Below the pieces are notes generated by a model that saw only the letters and a list, made by a program, of their open reading frames with translations, ran no database searches and was not told the DNA's origin. From Hydrogenophilaceae bacterium (GTDB lineage Bacteria; Pseudomonadota; Gammaproteobacteria; Burkholderiales; Thiobacillaceae), in NCBI GenBank assembly GCA_013389055.1, contig JACAEC010000060.1, positions 1-40,046 on the forward strand: DNA of 40,046 nucleotides. Direction: 5' to 3'. This document shows positions 1-8,657 of the stretch, piece after piece. A program made the position numbers and the translations under genes. Every line of letters starts with the position of its first letter. The stretch's first letter is position 1.

Positions 1-1170
1 GCCTTCGCCGCCGAAATCAGGGCGGACTACGCCATCACCCGCGAACGCCATCTCAAACACAAGTCCGACACCGTCCGGCTGAAGCTTGCCGAGGCGCGTG
101 CCAACAAGTTCAGGATCGACTGGGCCAGCACCACGCCGCCCGTGCCGAAACAGCCCGGCGTCCACGTGCTTAAAGCCTACGACATCGCCAAGCTGGCCGA
201 GGCGCGCGCCAACAAATTCCAGGCCGACTGGGCAAGCTACCAGCCCCCGGCGCCCCGGCAATTGGGCGTGCAGGTGTTCCGCGAATACGACCTGGCCGAA
301 CTCGCCCGCTACATCGACTGGACGCCCTTCTTCCAGTCCTGGGAGCTGCATGGCCGCTACCCGCGCATCCTGGAGGACGAGGTGGTGGGCGAAGAGGCCC
401 GCAAGCTGTTCGCCGATGCCCAGGCCATGCTGAAAAAAATGATCGACGAGAACTGGGTCGAGGCCCGCGCGGTGATCGGCCTGTTCCCGGCCAACAGCGT
501 GAACGACGACGACATCGAGATCTATGCCGATGAGGCACGCCACCAGGTGCTGATGACCTGGCACAACCTGCGCCAGCAGATGCAGAAACCATCAGGTCAG
601 CCGAACTGGTGCCTGGCCGACTTCGTCGCGCCGAAAGCGAGCGGCGTGAAGGACTACCTCGGTGCCTTCGTCGTCACCGCCGGCATCAACGAGGACGCCA
701 AGGTCCGCGAGTTCGAGGCCCGGCACGACGACTACAGCGCCATCCTGTTCAAGTCCCTGTGCGACCGCTTGGCCGAGGCCTTCGCCGAGCGCATGCACGA
801 CCGGGTGCGCAAGGAGTTCTGGGGCTACGGCGCCGACGAGCAACTGTCGAACGAGCAGTTGATCGCCGAGGAATACCGCGGCATCCGCCCCGCCCCCGGC
901 TACCCCGCCTGCCCCGAGCACAGCGAGAAGGGCCCCCTGTTCGAACTGCTGAACGCCACCGCGCAGACCGGGGTCAAGCTCACCGAGAGCTTCGCCATGT
1001 GGCCGGCGGCTGCCGTCTCCGGCTTCTACCTGTCGCACCCGGACAGCCGCTACTTCGCCGTGGCCAAACTGGGCCGCGACCAGGTCGAGGACTATGCCCG
1101 GCGTAAAGGCTGGGATCTGGCCACTGCCGAACGCTGGCTCGCGCCCAATCTGGGCTACCAGCCGGATTGA
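1..1170 (+). CDS. metH: Cobalamin-dependent methionine synthase, C-terminal part (5' end outside window)
   Basis: The reading frame is open from the first base and ends at TGA 1168-1170, giving the last 389 residues of MetH, which moves a methyl group from methyltetrahydrofolate via cobalamin to homocysteine. The visible part is the linker after the B12-binding domain plus the whole AdoMet-binding reactivation domain. Hallmarks are YIDWTPFFQSWEL, PRILEDEVVG, VGLFPANSV in modified form, CLADFVAPK, the AdoMet-binding GIRPAPGYPACPEHSEK, KLTESFAMWPAAAVSG and the terminal WLAPNLGY. The methionine at 142 is internal, not a start. The segment just before the reactivation domain is tandemly duplicated (see the repeat at 82-297). 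Upstream domains cannot be judged. Identification by family motifs is very secure. Confidence 0.97.
   Translation, partial: AFAAEIRADYAITRERHLKHKSDTVRLKLAEARANKFRIDWASTTPPVPKQPGVHVLKAYDIAKLAEARANKFQADWASYQPPAPRQLGVQVFREYDLAELARYIDWTPFFQSWELHGRYPRILEDEVVGEEARKLFADAQAMLKKMIDENWVEARAVIGLFPANSVNDDDIEIYADEARHQVLMTWHNLRQQMQKPSGQPNWCLADFVAPKASGVKDYLGAFVVTAGINEDAKVREFEARHDDYSAILFKSLCDRLAEAFAERMHDRVRKEFWGYGADEQLSNEQLIAEEYRGIRPAPGYPACPEHSEKGPLFELLNATAQTGVKLTESFAMWPAAAVSGFYLSHPDSRYFAVAKLGRDQVEDYARRKGWDLATAERWLAPNLGYQPD
82..297 (+). repeat. Two tandem 108-bp (36-codon) copies inside metH
   Basis: Copy 1 is 82-189 and copy 2 is 190-297, in frame and directly adjacent. Both encode a segment starting KLAEARANKF and containing DWAS, PP, P, Q, GV and YD at matching positions. 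By hand count 24 of 36 residues are identical. In other MetH proteins this linker stretch occurs once, immediately before YIDWTPFF, so one copy is extra. The divergence between copies shows that the duplication is not recent. Confidence 0.9.
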
Positions 1171-1386
1171 GCCTGCCCGCGCCGCTCGCCTCGGTCAACC
1201 ACCTGCACTTCCAGGGCTTCGTGCGCGAAACCACGCTGCCGCTGCTCGCCGCGGACTGGTCGCACAACGGCAGCGCCCGAAGACATCGCAGCGGAACTTG
1301 CCCACCTGGCTCGGTCATAACTGCATTCGGCTTTCTTTTGCCCAGGCGGCGTGGCATTGTTCGCAGATAAGCTCATTCACTCCAGC
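1171..1386. other. Intergenic region metH–yhdP, no gene recognised
   Basis: About 215 bases without a convincing gene. A short plus-strand frame (1167-1370) overlaps the metH stop but resembles no family I know, and has no good ribosome binding site. The second half is less GC-rich than the first and probably carries the yhdP promoter, but no convincing -35/-10 pair was found. Confidence 0.5.
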
Positions 1387-4300
1387 ATGAACACCTTGAC
1401 CCGACGCCTGCTCCGCATTGCGGCCTGGATCGCCCTCGCCGGCGCCATCGGCTTCGCCGGGGTGATGCTCACGGTCAAATATGTGTTGCTGCCCCGGCTG
1501 AGCGAGCAACGGGTCCTGGTCGAACAAAGCATCAGCCAGGCCATCGGCCTGCCGGTCCGGATCGGCAGCCTGCTCGCCGACTGGCGCGGCATGCACCCGC
1601 GGCTGCTGCTGACCGAGGTCAGCATCCAGGCGGCCAACCAGGAAGTCCCGCTGACCCTGCCCCGCGTCGATGCCACGGTCTCCTGGAGCAGCCTGATCTT
1701 TTTCGAGCCGCGCCTGGCGGAGTTGAGCCTGCGCGCGCCGAAGCTGACCCTGCGCCGCGACAAGGCCGGGGTCATCTACGTGGCCGGCATCCCGGTCAAC
1801 CAGGCGGAGGCCGCCAGCGACTTTCCGGATTGGCTGCTGCGCCAGCGCCTGATCCTGGTCAGCGATGCCGAGGTCACCTGGCTCGACGAGAAGATCGGCG
1901 CTCCGCCGCTCAAGCTCAGCCAACTCAATGCCGCGCTGCACAACCTGCTGGGCCGCCACCGCCTGGGCCTGACCGCCCTGCCGCCGCGCGACGTGGCGAC
2001 TCGGCTCGACCTGCGCGGCGACCTGCGCGGCGGCAGCGTCAGGCAACCGGAAGATTGGTCCGGCCAAATCTACAGCCGCGTCGATGGCGTCGACCTGGCC
2101 GCCTGGAACCGACAGACGCCATGGGCGCAGGAGACGGTGCAAGGCGGCCACGGCAACCTGCGCTTCTGGGTCGACATCAAGAACGGTGCACTCAAGCAGG
2201 TGGTAGGCGACAGCCAACTGCACAACATCACCCTGCAATTCGCCAAGGACCTGCGCATCCTCGCCTTCCGCGATTTGGCGAGCCGCATCGTCTGGCAGCG
2301 CTCGAAGAAAGGTGGCCACGCCATTCATACCGAGGGCCTGCGCTTCAGCACCGCCACCGGCGAGACCTCCAGCGCCGCCAAGCTGAGCCTGCAACTCGAG
2401 CCGGATGCCAAGGGCCTGCTCAAGCCGACCCAGGCCGAGGCGCAAGGCCTGCGCCTGGAGGCGGTGACCGCGCTGGCCGATGCCATTCCCTTGCCGAAAA
2501 ACCTGCGCGACCTGATCGAAAACCTAAGCCCGCGCGGGTTCATCGACTTCGCCCAAGCCGAACAAGTCGACAACAATCGCTACCGGCTGGCAGCGCGCTT
2601 CCATCAGGTTGGCGTCAATGCCTACGGCAAGCTGCCGGGCTTTAGCAATCTGAGCGGCAGTGTCAAGACCGACCAGGACGGCGGCGAGGCCCAACTCGAC
2701 AGCCAGGCCGTGGGCCTCGACTACCCCAGCGTGTTCCGCAATCCGCTCGCCTTCTCCGACTTGCACACCCGCCTGAAATGGCAAACCCCGAAAGAAGGCG
2801 GTGTCGCGGTCGACATCGACACGCTGAAGGTCGTCAATGCCGACCTCAAGGGTGAAGCCAAGGGCAAGCTCCAGCTGAAGCCAGGCCAAGCCGCCCAAGT
2901 CGACATCCAGGTCCAACTCGACCATGGCGAAGCCAATGCGGTCTGGAAATACCTGCCGCACCCGGTTGCCGACGACGCCCATGCCTGGCTCAAGCAAAGC
3001 CTGATCTCCGGCTATTCCGACGACAGCCGCGTCACCCTCAAGGGGGCCCTCGACAAATTTCCCTTCGACAAAGGCGGCGGCGAATTCAAGGCCAGCATCC
3101 GGATGCGCAACGGCGTGCTCGACTACGGCCCCGGCTGGCCGCGGATCAGCAATATCCAAGGTTTGCTGGTCTTCCACGACAAGGCCATGTCCCTGACCAC
3201 CGAGCCGGGCGCCAAGATCCTGACCACACCCTTGGGCAAGGTCACTGCCCACATCCCCGATCTCTTCTATGCCCAGGATGAGCAACTTCTCCTCGACGGC
3301 AGTGCGGCCGGCCCGACCCAAGGCTTTTTCGATTTCATCCACGCGAGCCCGGTGTTCGAGCACACCGGCCGTTTCACCGAATCCATGCAGGCGACGGGCA
3401 ACGGCGAATTGGCGCTCCATCTGAAGCTGCCCTTGCGCCGCATCGCCGACACCACCGTCGGCGGCAGCTACCGTTTCCATGACAACCGCATCGAGCCCGG
3501 CCTGGGCTTGCCCACTCTCGACAGCGCTTCGGGACAAATCGACTTCACCGACAAGAGCGTCAGCGGCCAGCACATCAAGACCCTGGTATTCAAGCAGCCC
3601 GCCGAATTGACCATCGCCAGCGAGACCGGCGGCCGGGTCCGGGTCGACCTCAGGGGCCGAGCCACGGCCCAGGCCCTGGGCGAGTATCTGCCGGCCAATC
3701 TGGCACGCCGCCTCAGCGGGGCTGCCAACTATCGCGCTCAGCTCAGCCTCAAGGAACGCAAGACCACCCTGCGGGTCGAGTCCGACCTCACCGGCCTGGC
3801 CAGCAGCCTGCCGCCGCCCTTCGACAAGCAAGCCGCCGCACCGATGCCCTTGCTCATCACCAAGGCCGACCAGTCCGAGGCGATCAATCTGCGCTATGCC
3901 AATCTACTCGCCGCCAGCCTGGTGCCCGGCGACGCAGGCATCAAGCGCGCCACCTTCCGCCTGGGCGGTGGCGACACGACCTTGCCGGCCGAAGGCATCG
4001 CCCTGCGCGGCAGCCTGCCGTATCTCAACCTCGATGCCTGGCGCGAGTTCCTGCCGGGCAAGGTTCAGGCGAAGGCAGCCACGGTCAACGACGTGAACGT
4101 TTCCTTCGCCGAGTTGCTGGTGGAGAATCGCCGCTTCCACAACCTGAACCTCCAGGCCAAGCCCTTGCCCCGGGGCTGGCAAGTCAAGCTGAACGGCCAG
4201 GAGTTGCAGGGCGAGGCCAGTTACCTGCCCGCCGAAAACGGCAGCCCGACGCGGATCAGCGGGCAATTCAAGAAACTCGACATCCCGAAAGCCGAGGGCA

Positions 4301-5163
4301 CGGCTGGCCGGGATGCTGCGGCAAGCGCCGAGCCGCAGCCGGCGATCGACATCCGGGCCGATCGCTTCGGCCTCGAAAACCAGGACTACGGCGCCCTGAC
4401 CTTGCGCCTCGACCCCTTGCCGCGGCGCTGGCAGGTGCGCGAATTCGTCCTCGCCAGCCCCGACGGCCAGATCGCCGCGACCGGCGAGCTGTCCTACACC
4501 GCCCAGCGGCTGACCGCCTTGAATGTCACAGCCAGGACCGGCAACCTGGGCAACCTGCTCGGCCGCCTGGGCTACCCGAACGCCTTGAAGCGCGGCGAGG
4601 GCGAGGCCAGCGGCCAGTTCACCTGGCCCGGCGGGATCGAGCACTTCCAACTCGGCAAGTTCAACGGCGACCTGCGCCTCAAGCTCAAGAACGGCCAGTT
4701 CACCAAGATCGACCCCGGTGCGGCCAAGCTGCTCGGCATCCTCAGCCTGCAGTCCCTGCCCAAACGCATCACCCTGGATTTCCGCGATGTCTTCACCGAG
4801 GGCTTCGCCTTCGACGAGATCAGCGGCGACGTCGTGGTCGACCGGGGCAATGCCTACCTGAAAGGCCTCAGCATGGACGGCCCCACGGCCAAGGTGCTCA
4901 TGGGCGGCAAGATCGGCCTGGCCGACGAGACCCAGTTGCTACGGGTGACGGTGACCCCGCGGCTGGAGGAGAGCCTGGCGGTCGGCGCCGCCCTGATCGG
5001 CGGCCCGATTGCCGGGGTGGGCGCCTACGTCGCCAGCAAGGTGCTGAAAGACCCCTTGGGCCAAGCCACCACTTTCGAATATCAGGTCTCCGGCACCTGG
5101 GCCGACCCGGTGGTGGTCAAGCTCGCCAAGGCCCCCGCCGCGAAACGGGAGGAGAAACCCTGA
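1387..5163 (+). CDS. yhdP: YhdP family AsmA-like protein
   Basis: A 1258-residue protein of the YhdP/TIGR02099 type, AsmA-like superfamily. In enterobacteria YhdP spans the envelope and helps transport phospholipid from inner to outer membrane. The N-terminus has a short cationic stretch and one membrane segment (about residues 8-32, IAAWIALAGAIGFAGVML), followed by a very long beta-rich periplasmic region. The C-terminal AsmA-like part (roughly residues 1050-1240) contains GQFTKIDPGAAKLLGILSL, DFRDVFTEGFAFD and GPTAKVLMGGKIGL. I chose ATG 1387 over the longer GTG 1351 because it starts right at the membrane anchor. Length is typical. The stop overlaps the next start by one base (TGATG), implying co-transcription with the small exported protein, nit and tldD. 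Confidence 0.93.
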   Translation: MNTLTRRLLRIAAWIALAGAIGFAGVMLTVKYVLLPRLSEQRVLVEQSISQAIGLPVRIGSLLADWRGMHPRLLLTEVSIQAANQEVPLTLPRVDATVSWSSLIFFEPRLAELSLRAPKLTLRRDKAGVIYVAGIPVNQAEAASDFPDWLLRQRLILVSDAEVTWLDEKIGAPPLKLSQLNAALHNLLGRHRLGLTALPPRDVATRLDLRGDLRGGSVRQPEDWSGQIYSRVDGVDLAAWNRQTPWAQETVQGGHGNLRFWVDIKNGALKQVVGDSQLHNITLQFAKDLRILAFRDLASRIVWQRSKKGGHAIHTEGLRFSTATGETSSAAKLSLQLEPDAKGLLKPTQAEAQGLRLEAVTALADAIPLPKNLRDLIENLSPRGFIDFAQAEQVDNNRYRLAARFHQVGVNAYGKLPGFSNLSGSVKTDQDGGEAQLDSQAVGLDYPSVFRNPLAFSDLHTRLKWQTPKEGGVAVDIDTLKVVNADLKGEAKGKLQLKPGQAAQVDIQVQLDHGEANAVWKYLPHPVADDAHAWLKQSLISGYSDDSRVTLKGALDKFPFDKGGGEFKASIRMRNGVLDYGPGWPRISNIQGLLVFHDKAMSLTTEPGAKILTTPLGKVTAHIPDLFYAQDEQLLLDGSAAGPTQGFFDFIHASPVFEHTGRFTESMQATGNGELALHLKLPLRRIADTTVGGSYRFHDNRIEPGLGLPTLDSASGQIDFTDKSVSGQHIKTLVFKQPAELTIASETGGRVRVDLRGRATAQALGEYLPANLARRLSGAANYRAQLSLKERKTTLRVESDLTGLASSLPPPFDKQAAAPMPLLITKADQSEAINLRYANLLAASLVPGDAGIKRATFRLGGGDTTLPAEGIALRGSLPYLNLDAWREFLPGKVQAKAATVNDVNVSFAELLVENRRFHNLNLQAKPLPRGWQVKLNGQELQGEASYLPAENGSPTRISGQFKKLDIPKAEGTAGRDAAASAEPQPAIDIRADRFGLENQDYGALTLRLDPLPRRWQVREFVLASPDGQIAATGELSYTAQRLTALNVTARTGNLGNLLGRLGYPNALKRGEGEASGQFTWPGGIEHFQLGKFNGDLRLKLKNGQFTKIDPGAAKLLGILSLQSLPKRITLDFRDVFTEGFAFDEISGDVVVDRGNAYLKGLSMDGPTAKVLMGGKIGLADETQLLRVTVTPRLEESLAVGAALIGGPIAGVGAYVASKVLKDPLGQATTFEYQVSGTWADPVVVKLAKAPAAKREEKP

Positions 5164-5492
5164 TGCGCGTACCGCTTTGGCTTCTGCTCTGCGCTTTTCC
5201 GCTTGCCGCCTTCGGCCGAGATTGTGTACCCTCGGACGAACTGTGGTCGAAACCGCGCAATGCCGCATCGGTGCTGGCCGACCCGGCCGTCCGCGAATGC
5301 GTGCTGCCCTTCTTGAATAATGCCCAGGCCAAGCTGACACTGCGCCATGCCCCGGATGAAGAGGCCCAGTTGCGCGCGGCAGACCTGCGCTGGTGGCTGA
5401 TCGCGCTGGGCCTGGAAGCCGACCGGATCGCGCTGACGGAAGACCCTAAAGCCACCGAACCCCTTGTACTGGAACTGACGGAACCCAAGTGA
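5163..5492 (+). CDS. Small exported protein of unknown function between yhdP and nit
   Basis: A 109-residue protein with a clear N-terminal signal peptide (MRVPLWLLLCAFPLAAFG, cleavage probably near residue 18-19), so it probably acts in the periplasm. The mature part has two cysteines (in RDCVPS and RECVLPF) that could form a disulfide bond, a DLRWWLIALGLE segment and an acidic tail. I do not recognise a named family. It overlaps yhdP by one base and the next gene by four (GTGA), so it is translated as part of the yhdP–tldD run, and an envelope role alongside YhdP is a reasonable guess only. Confidence 0.8.
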   Translation: MRVPLWLLLCAFPLAAFGRDCVPSDELWSKPRNAASVLADPAVRECVLPFLNNAQAKLTLRHAPDEEAQLRAADLRWWLIALGLEADRIALTEDPKATEPLVLELTEPK

Positions 5493-6409
5493 CTCGCAAA
5501 ACAACCTCTGGCTTCGCCAAATCCCGCAGCCGCGCCACCCCCAAGGCCCAGGACAGTACCGGCCTGTTGCGCGTGGCCGCCATCCAGATGGCCTCCGGCC
5601 CCAATGTCTCCGCCAACCTGGCCGAGGCGGAACGGCTGATCCAGCAGGCGGTGACCGCTGGCGCCAAGCTGGTCGCCCTGCCGGAATACTTCGCCATCAT
5701 GGGCCTGAAGGACACCGACAAGGTCGCCGCCCGCGAGGCCGAAGGCCGCGGGCCGATCCAGAAATTCCTCGCCGCCCAAGCCAAGAAGCACAAGATCTGG
5801 CTGGTCGGCGGCTCGGTGCCGCTGGAGTGCGACAATCCGAAAAAGGTGCGCAACAGCTGCCTGGTCTATGACGACAAAGGCAAGCAGGTCGCCCGCTACG
5901 ACAAGATCCACCTGTTCGGCCTGGAACTCGGCAACGAGCGCTACAAGGAAGAGAACACCATCGAGCCGGGCAGCAAAGTGGTCGCGGTCGATACCCCGTT
6001 CGGCCGGATCGGCCTGTCGATCTGCTACGACCTGCGCTTTCCGGAACTCTACCGGGCCATGGGCGAGGTCGACATCATCGTGGTGCCCTCCGCCTTCACC
6101 GCCACCACCGGCAAGGCCCACTTCGAGACCCTGATCCGCGCCCGCGCCATCGAGAACCTGGCCTATGTCATCGCGCCGGCCCAGGGCGGCTACCACCTGT
6201 CCGGCCGCGAGACCCACGGCGACTCCATGATCGTCGACCCCTGGGGCAATGTGCTCGACCGGCTGCCGCGCGGTTCCGGCGTGGTCAGCGCCGCGATCAA
6301 CCGCGGCTACCAGGAGAGCCTGCGCAAGAGCCTGCCGGCACTGAAACACCGCAGCCTCAATTGCAGCAGCGCGATCAAGGTCGAGATCATCAAGGCCGAC
6401 GACGCATGA
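5489..6409 (+). CDS. Carbon–nitrogen hydrolase, Nit1/deaminated glutathione amidase-like
   Basis: A 306-residue nitrilase-superfamily amidase. The catalytic triad is visible: Glu66 (LPEYFAIMG), Lys139 (RYDKIHLFG) and Cys179 ([12 protein letters not shown]). The Nit1-type motifs favour an omega-amidase or deaminated glutathione amidase, a metabolite-repair activity, over a true nitrilase; substrate cannot be fixed from sequence. The GTG start overlaps the previous stop. It gives about 25 extra basic, Ser/Thr-rich residues before the conserved [12 protein letters not shown] strand, so a later start is possible, although no better start codon with a binding site is seen. It overlaps tldD by four bases (ATGA). 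Confidence 0.93.
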   Translation: MTRKTTSGFAKSRSRATPKAQDSTGLLRVAAIQMASGPNVSANLAEAERLIQQAVTAGAKLVALPEYFAIMGLKDTDKVAAREAEGRGPIQKFLAAQAKKHKIWLVGGSVPLECDNPKKVRNSCLVYDDKGKQVARYDKIHLFGLELGNERYKEENTIEPGSKVVAVDTPFGRIGLSICYDLRFPELYRAMGEVDIIVVPSAFTATTGKAHFETLIRARAIENLAYVIAPAQGGYHLSGRETHGDSMIVDPWGNVLDRLPRGSGVVSAAINRGYQESLRKSLPALKHRSLNCSSAIKVEIIKADDA

Positions 6410-7869
6410 GCGGCGCCAACCAACACCTAGCTGGCGAGGATCTGTTCGCCACGGCCCAGGCGGCCTTGCTCGCCCCCAACGAACTCGAGCCTAGGCAACT
6501 CGACTCCGTGTTCGGCCTGCTCGCCGCGCACAAACTCGACGACGCCGACCTCTATTTCCAATACAGCCGGTCCGAGGCCTGGAGCCTGGAAGAGGGCCGG
6601 GTCAAGTCCGGCAGCTTCAGCATCGACCAGGGCGTCGGCGTGCGCGCCGTGGTCGGCGACAAGACCGCCTTCGCCTATTCCGACGACATCCGCCTGCCGG
6701 CCATCGAAGAGGCCGCCCGCACCGCCCGCGCCATCGCCGCCGTCGGCGGCACGGCTTCGGTCAAAGCGCAGACCCCGGTGACCGGCCGCAAGCTCTATCT
6801 GCCGCTCGACCCACTCGCCTCGCTGGCCGAGGCCGACAAGGTCGCCCTGTTGCACCGCGTGGAAGACTACGCCCGCAAATTGGACAGCCGCGTGAGCCAG
6901 GTCATCGCCAGCCTCGCCGGCGAATACGAGGTGATCTACGTCGCTCGTCTCGACGGCCGTATTGCCGCCGATGTCCGCCCCCTGGTGCGAGTCTCGCTCC
7001 AGGTCATCGTCGAACAGGACGGCCGGCGCGAGCAGGGCAGTTCCGGTGGCGGCGGCCGCACCGACTACGGCTATTTCACCGACGCCATCCTGGAGGACTA
7101 TGCCGAGCAGGCCGTGCACCAGGCCGTCACCAACCTCTCGGCCCGCCCGGCCCCGGCCGGCAGCATGACCGTGGTGCTCGGTGCCGGCTGGCCCGGCATC
7201 CTGTTGCACGAGGCCATCGGCCACGGCCTGGAGGGCGACTTCAACCGCAAGGGCAGTTCCGCCTTCTCCGGCCGCATCGGCCAGCGCGTCGCCGCCGCCG
7301 GAGTGACGGTAGTCGACGACGGCACCATCCCCGACCGGCGCGGCTCGCTCAACATCGACGACGAAGGCAACCCGACCGAACGCACCGTGCTGATCGAAGA
7401 CGGCATCCTCAAGGGCTACATGCAGGACGCCATGAACGCCCGGCTCATGGGCATGGCGCCGACCGGCAACGGCCGGCGCGAATCCTTCGCCCACCTGCCC
7501 ATGCCGCGCATGACCAACACCTACATGCTGGCCGGCGACAAGCCGCCGGAAGAGATCATCGCCTCGGTGAAAAAGGGCCTCTACGCCGCCAACTTCGGCG
7601 GCGGCCAGGTCGACATCACCAGCGGCAAGTTCGTCTTCTCCGCCGCCGAGGCCTACCTGATCGAGGACGGCAAGATCACCTACCCGGTCAAGGGCGCCAC
7701 CCTGATCGGCAACGGCCCCGATGCCCTGACCCGGGTGGCCATGATCGGCAACGACATGAAACTCGACTCCGGTGTCGGCACCTGCGGCAAGGAGGGTCAG
7801 AGCGTGCCGGTCGGCGTCGGCCAGCCCACCCTGCGCATCGACGGCCTCACCGTCGGCGGCACGCACTAA
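6406..7869 (+). CDS. tldD: Metalloprotease TldD
   Basis: A 487-residue member of the TldD/PmbA (U62) family. TldD works with TldE/PmbA as a heterodimeric zinc protease that degrades unfolded peptides and processes small ribosomal peptides such as microcin precursors and the CcdA antitoxin. The zinc-binding helix [11 protein letters not shown] starts near residue 268, and downstream are [20 protein letters not shown] and the family C-terminus with [22 protein letters not shown] in modified context. I chose ATG 6406, overlapping the nit stop, rather than the upstream TTG. TldE is not in the window. The order nit–tldD is common in beta- and gammaproteobacteria. Confidence 0.96.
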   Translation: MSGANQHLAGEDLFATAQAALLAPNELEPRQLDSVFGLLAAHKLDDADLYFQYSRSEAWSLEEGRVKSGSFSIDQGVGVRAVVGDKTAFAYSDDIRLPAIEEAARTARAIAAVGGTASVKAQTPVTGRKLYLPLDPLASLAEADKVALLHRVEDYARKLDSRVSQVIASLAGEYEVIYVARLDGRIAADVRPLVRVSLQVIVEQDGRREQGSSGGGGRTDYGYFTDAILEDYAEQAVHQAVTNLSARPAPAGSMTVVLGAGWPGILLHEAIGHGLEGDFNRKGSSAFSGRIGQRVAAAGVTVVDDGTIPDRRGSLNIDDEGNPTERTVLIEDGILKGYMQDAMNARLMGMAPTGNGRRESFAHLPMPRMTNTYMLAGDKPPEEIIASVKKGLYAANFGGGQVDITSGKFVFSAAEAYLIEDGKITYPVKGATLIGNGPDALTRVAMIGNDMKLDSGVGTCGKEGQSVPVGVGQPTLRIDGLTVGGTH

Positions 7870-7907
7870 AGGATTCACCAACTGTCACACAACGGTCATC
7901 CTTGGCC

Positions 7908-7941
7908 TATATAAGAAAGTGCACTTCATCATATAAGGGAG
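7908..7941 (+). promoter_or_regulatory. Possible promoter -10 and ribosome binding site of the DUF2934 gene
   Basis: TATATAAG at 7908-7915 is a good -10-like sequence; the best -35 candidate (TGTCAC at 7883-7888) is weak. AAGGGAG around 7935-7941 is a strong Shine–Dalgarno sequence 7 bases before ATG 7949. The translation signal is convincing, the promoter less so. Confidence 0.4.
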
Positions 7942-7948
7942 TTCCATC

Positions 7949-8254
7949 ATGCCGAAAACCGAAGACAAGCCGAGTAAAAAGACCACCAGCAAAACCGAAA
8001 CCGCGGCCAAACCCAAGAAGGCCGCAAGTTCGGTCAAGGCAGCCACCGCCACCAAGACCACGGCAGCCAAGGCTACCACTGCCAGCAAACCCAAGAAGGC
8101 CAAGGCCCTCGACGCCGATCTGCGCCACAAGCTGATCACCGAAACCGCGCATTTCCTGTCGGAAAAGCGCTGCTGCGGCGCGAGTGAGATGGATGACTGG
8201 CTGTTCGCGGAGCAGTTGGTGGATGGGGTGAGTGGGGCGATAAGCAAGTCTTAA
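7949..8254 (+). CDS. Histone-tail-like Lys/Ala/Thr-rich protein with C-terminal DUF2934-like domain
   Basis: A 101-residue protein in two parts. Residues 1 to about 54 are a low-complexity basic tail rich in Lys, Ala and Thr with PKK motifs (KPKKAAS, KPKKAKA), like the tails of bacterial histone H1-like proteins. Residues about 58-95 resemble DUF2934: RHKLITETAHFLSEKR, then a Cys-Cys pair, then EMDDWLFAEQLV, matching the family's acidic D-W-x-x-A-E signature. Such tails usually bind nucleic acid; whether this one does is inference. It has its own strong ribosome binding site and is not in an operon with tldD (79-base gap). A 9-bp stem hairpin follows at 8324-8351. Confidence 0.82.
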   Translation: MPKTEDKPSKKTTSKTETAAKPKKAASSVKAATATKTTAAKATTASKPKKAKALDADLRHKLITETAHFLSEKRCCGASEMDDWLFAEQLVDGVSGAISKS

Positions 8255-8323
8255 CAAACCGATCCAAACATTGTTTCTACCTGGCACGTCTTAAACCCCG
8301 TAGATCACTATTCCTACGATAGC

Positions 8324-8351
8324 CCGTTGGCCGGGCGCCCACGGCCAACGG
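8324..8351. other. Perfect 9-bp inverted repeat between the DUF2934 gene and the aroG leader
   Basis: CCGTTGGCC at 8324-8332 pairs with GGCCAACGG at 8343-8351 around a 10-base loop. It could end transcription of the DUF2934 gene, but no T-run follows, so it may be a processing or rho-related hairpin or a protein site. Confidence 0.4.
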
Positions 8352-8499
8352 CATCCCGCATCGGAAGCTCTCTGTTCAGGGCAGGCACAACAACCGAAAC
8401 GGTTTTAATCACGCCCAACAGCACGAGCCAAAATCATTTCCCCCTCAAATCAACCACTTGCCTTGCCCCACCCCCGTCCTCTCTGCTACCATGCAGGCC

Positions 8500-8571
8500 A
8501 TGAACCTGAATTGCGCTGATTTTTTCTTTTTTCACTTTTATCCCACGCCCAAGGCGGCCGGGAGGAATTAG
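8500..8571 (+). CDS. Phenylalanine-rich leader peptide of aroG (attenuation)
   Basis: A 23-codon open frame (ATG 8500 to TAG 8569-8571; an in-frame ATG at 8491 would add three residues). It reads MNLNCAD, then FFFFHFY from 8521 to 8541, then PTPKAAGRN. Five Phe codons and a Tyr within seven codons is the signature of a ribosome-stalling leader such as E. coli pheL. It is followed at 24 bases by a terminator hairpin (8595-8622) and then by aroG, whose product starts phenylalanine synthesis. No strong Shine–Dalgarno sequence is visible (AGG in CAGGCC lies only two bases before ATG 8500), so the exact start is uncertain. Too short for ordinary gene finders. Confidence 0.82.
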   Translation: MNLNCADFFFFHFYPTPKAAGRN

Positions 8572-8622
8572 CGCGAGCAGCAAGCGAATCCCCGAAAACC
8601 GCCAGACCCCTGGCGGTTTTTT
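8542..8622 (+). promoter_or_regulatory. Transcription attenuator with mutually exclusive hairpins ahead of aroG
   Basis: Three competing pairings can be drawn. The 1:2 protector pairs CGCC 8546-8549 with GGCG 8553-8556 and CCC 8542-8544 with GGG 8560-8562. The 2:3 antiterminator pairs GGCGG 8553-8557 with CCGCC 8599-8603 and CGGG 8559-8562 with CCCG 8591-8594. The 3:4 terminator lies at 8595-8622. A ribosome stalled on the Phe codons (8521-8538) would cover strand 1 and free strand 2, giving antitermination; one reaching the TAG at 8569 would cover strand 2 and allow termination. This is the standard amino-acid attenuator logic; the pairings were drawn by eye. Confidence 0.75.
8595..8622 (+). 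terminator. Intrinsic terminator of the aroG attenuator
   Basis: CCGCCAG (8599-8605), loop ACCC, CTGGCGG (8610-8616): a perfect 7-bp GC-rich stem, extended by AAAA/TTTT and ending in a run of six T (8617-8622). It lies between the leader peptide stop and aroG, in the sense orientation. Confidence 0.88.
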
Positions 8623-8657
8623 GTTTCAGGGGCTGGCCCCAGCGAAGGACTAGGAAC

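Noticed and set aside
1167-1370. Plus-strand frame overlapping the metH stop
   Set aside because: No family resemblance, no ribosome binding site, and amino-acid composition typical of shadow frames.
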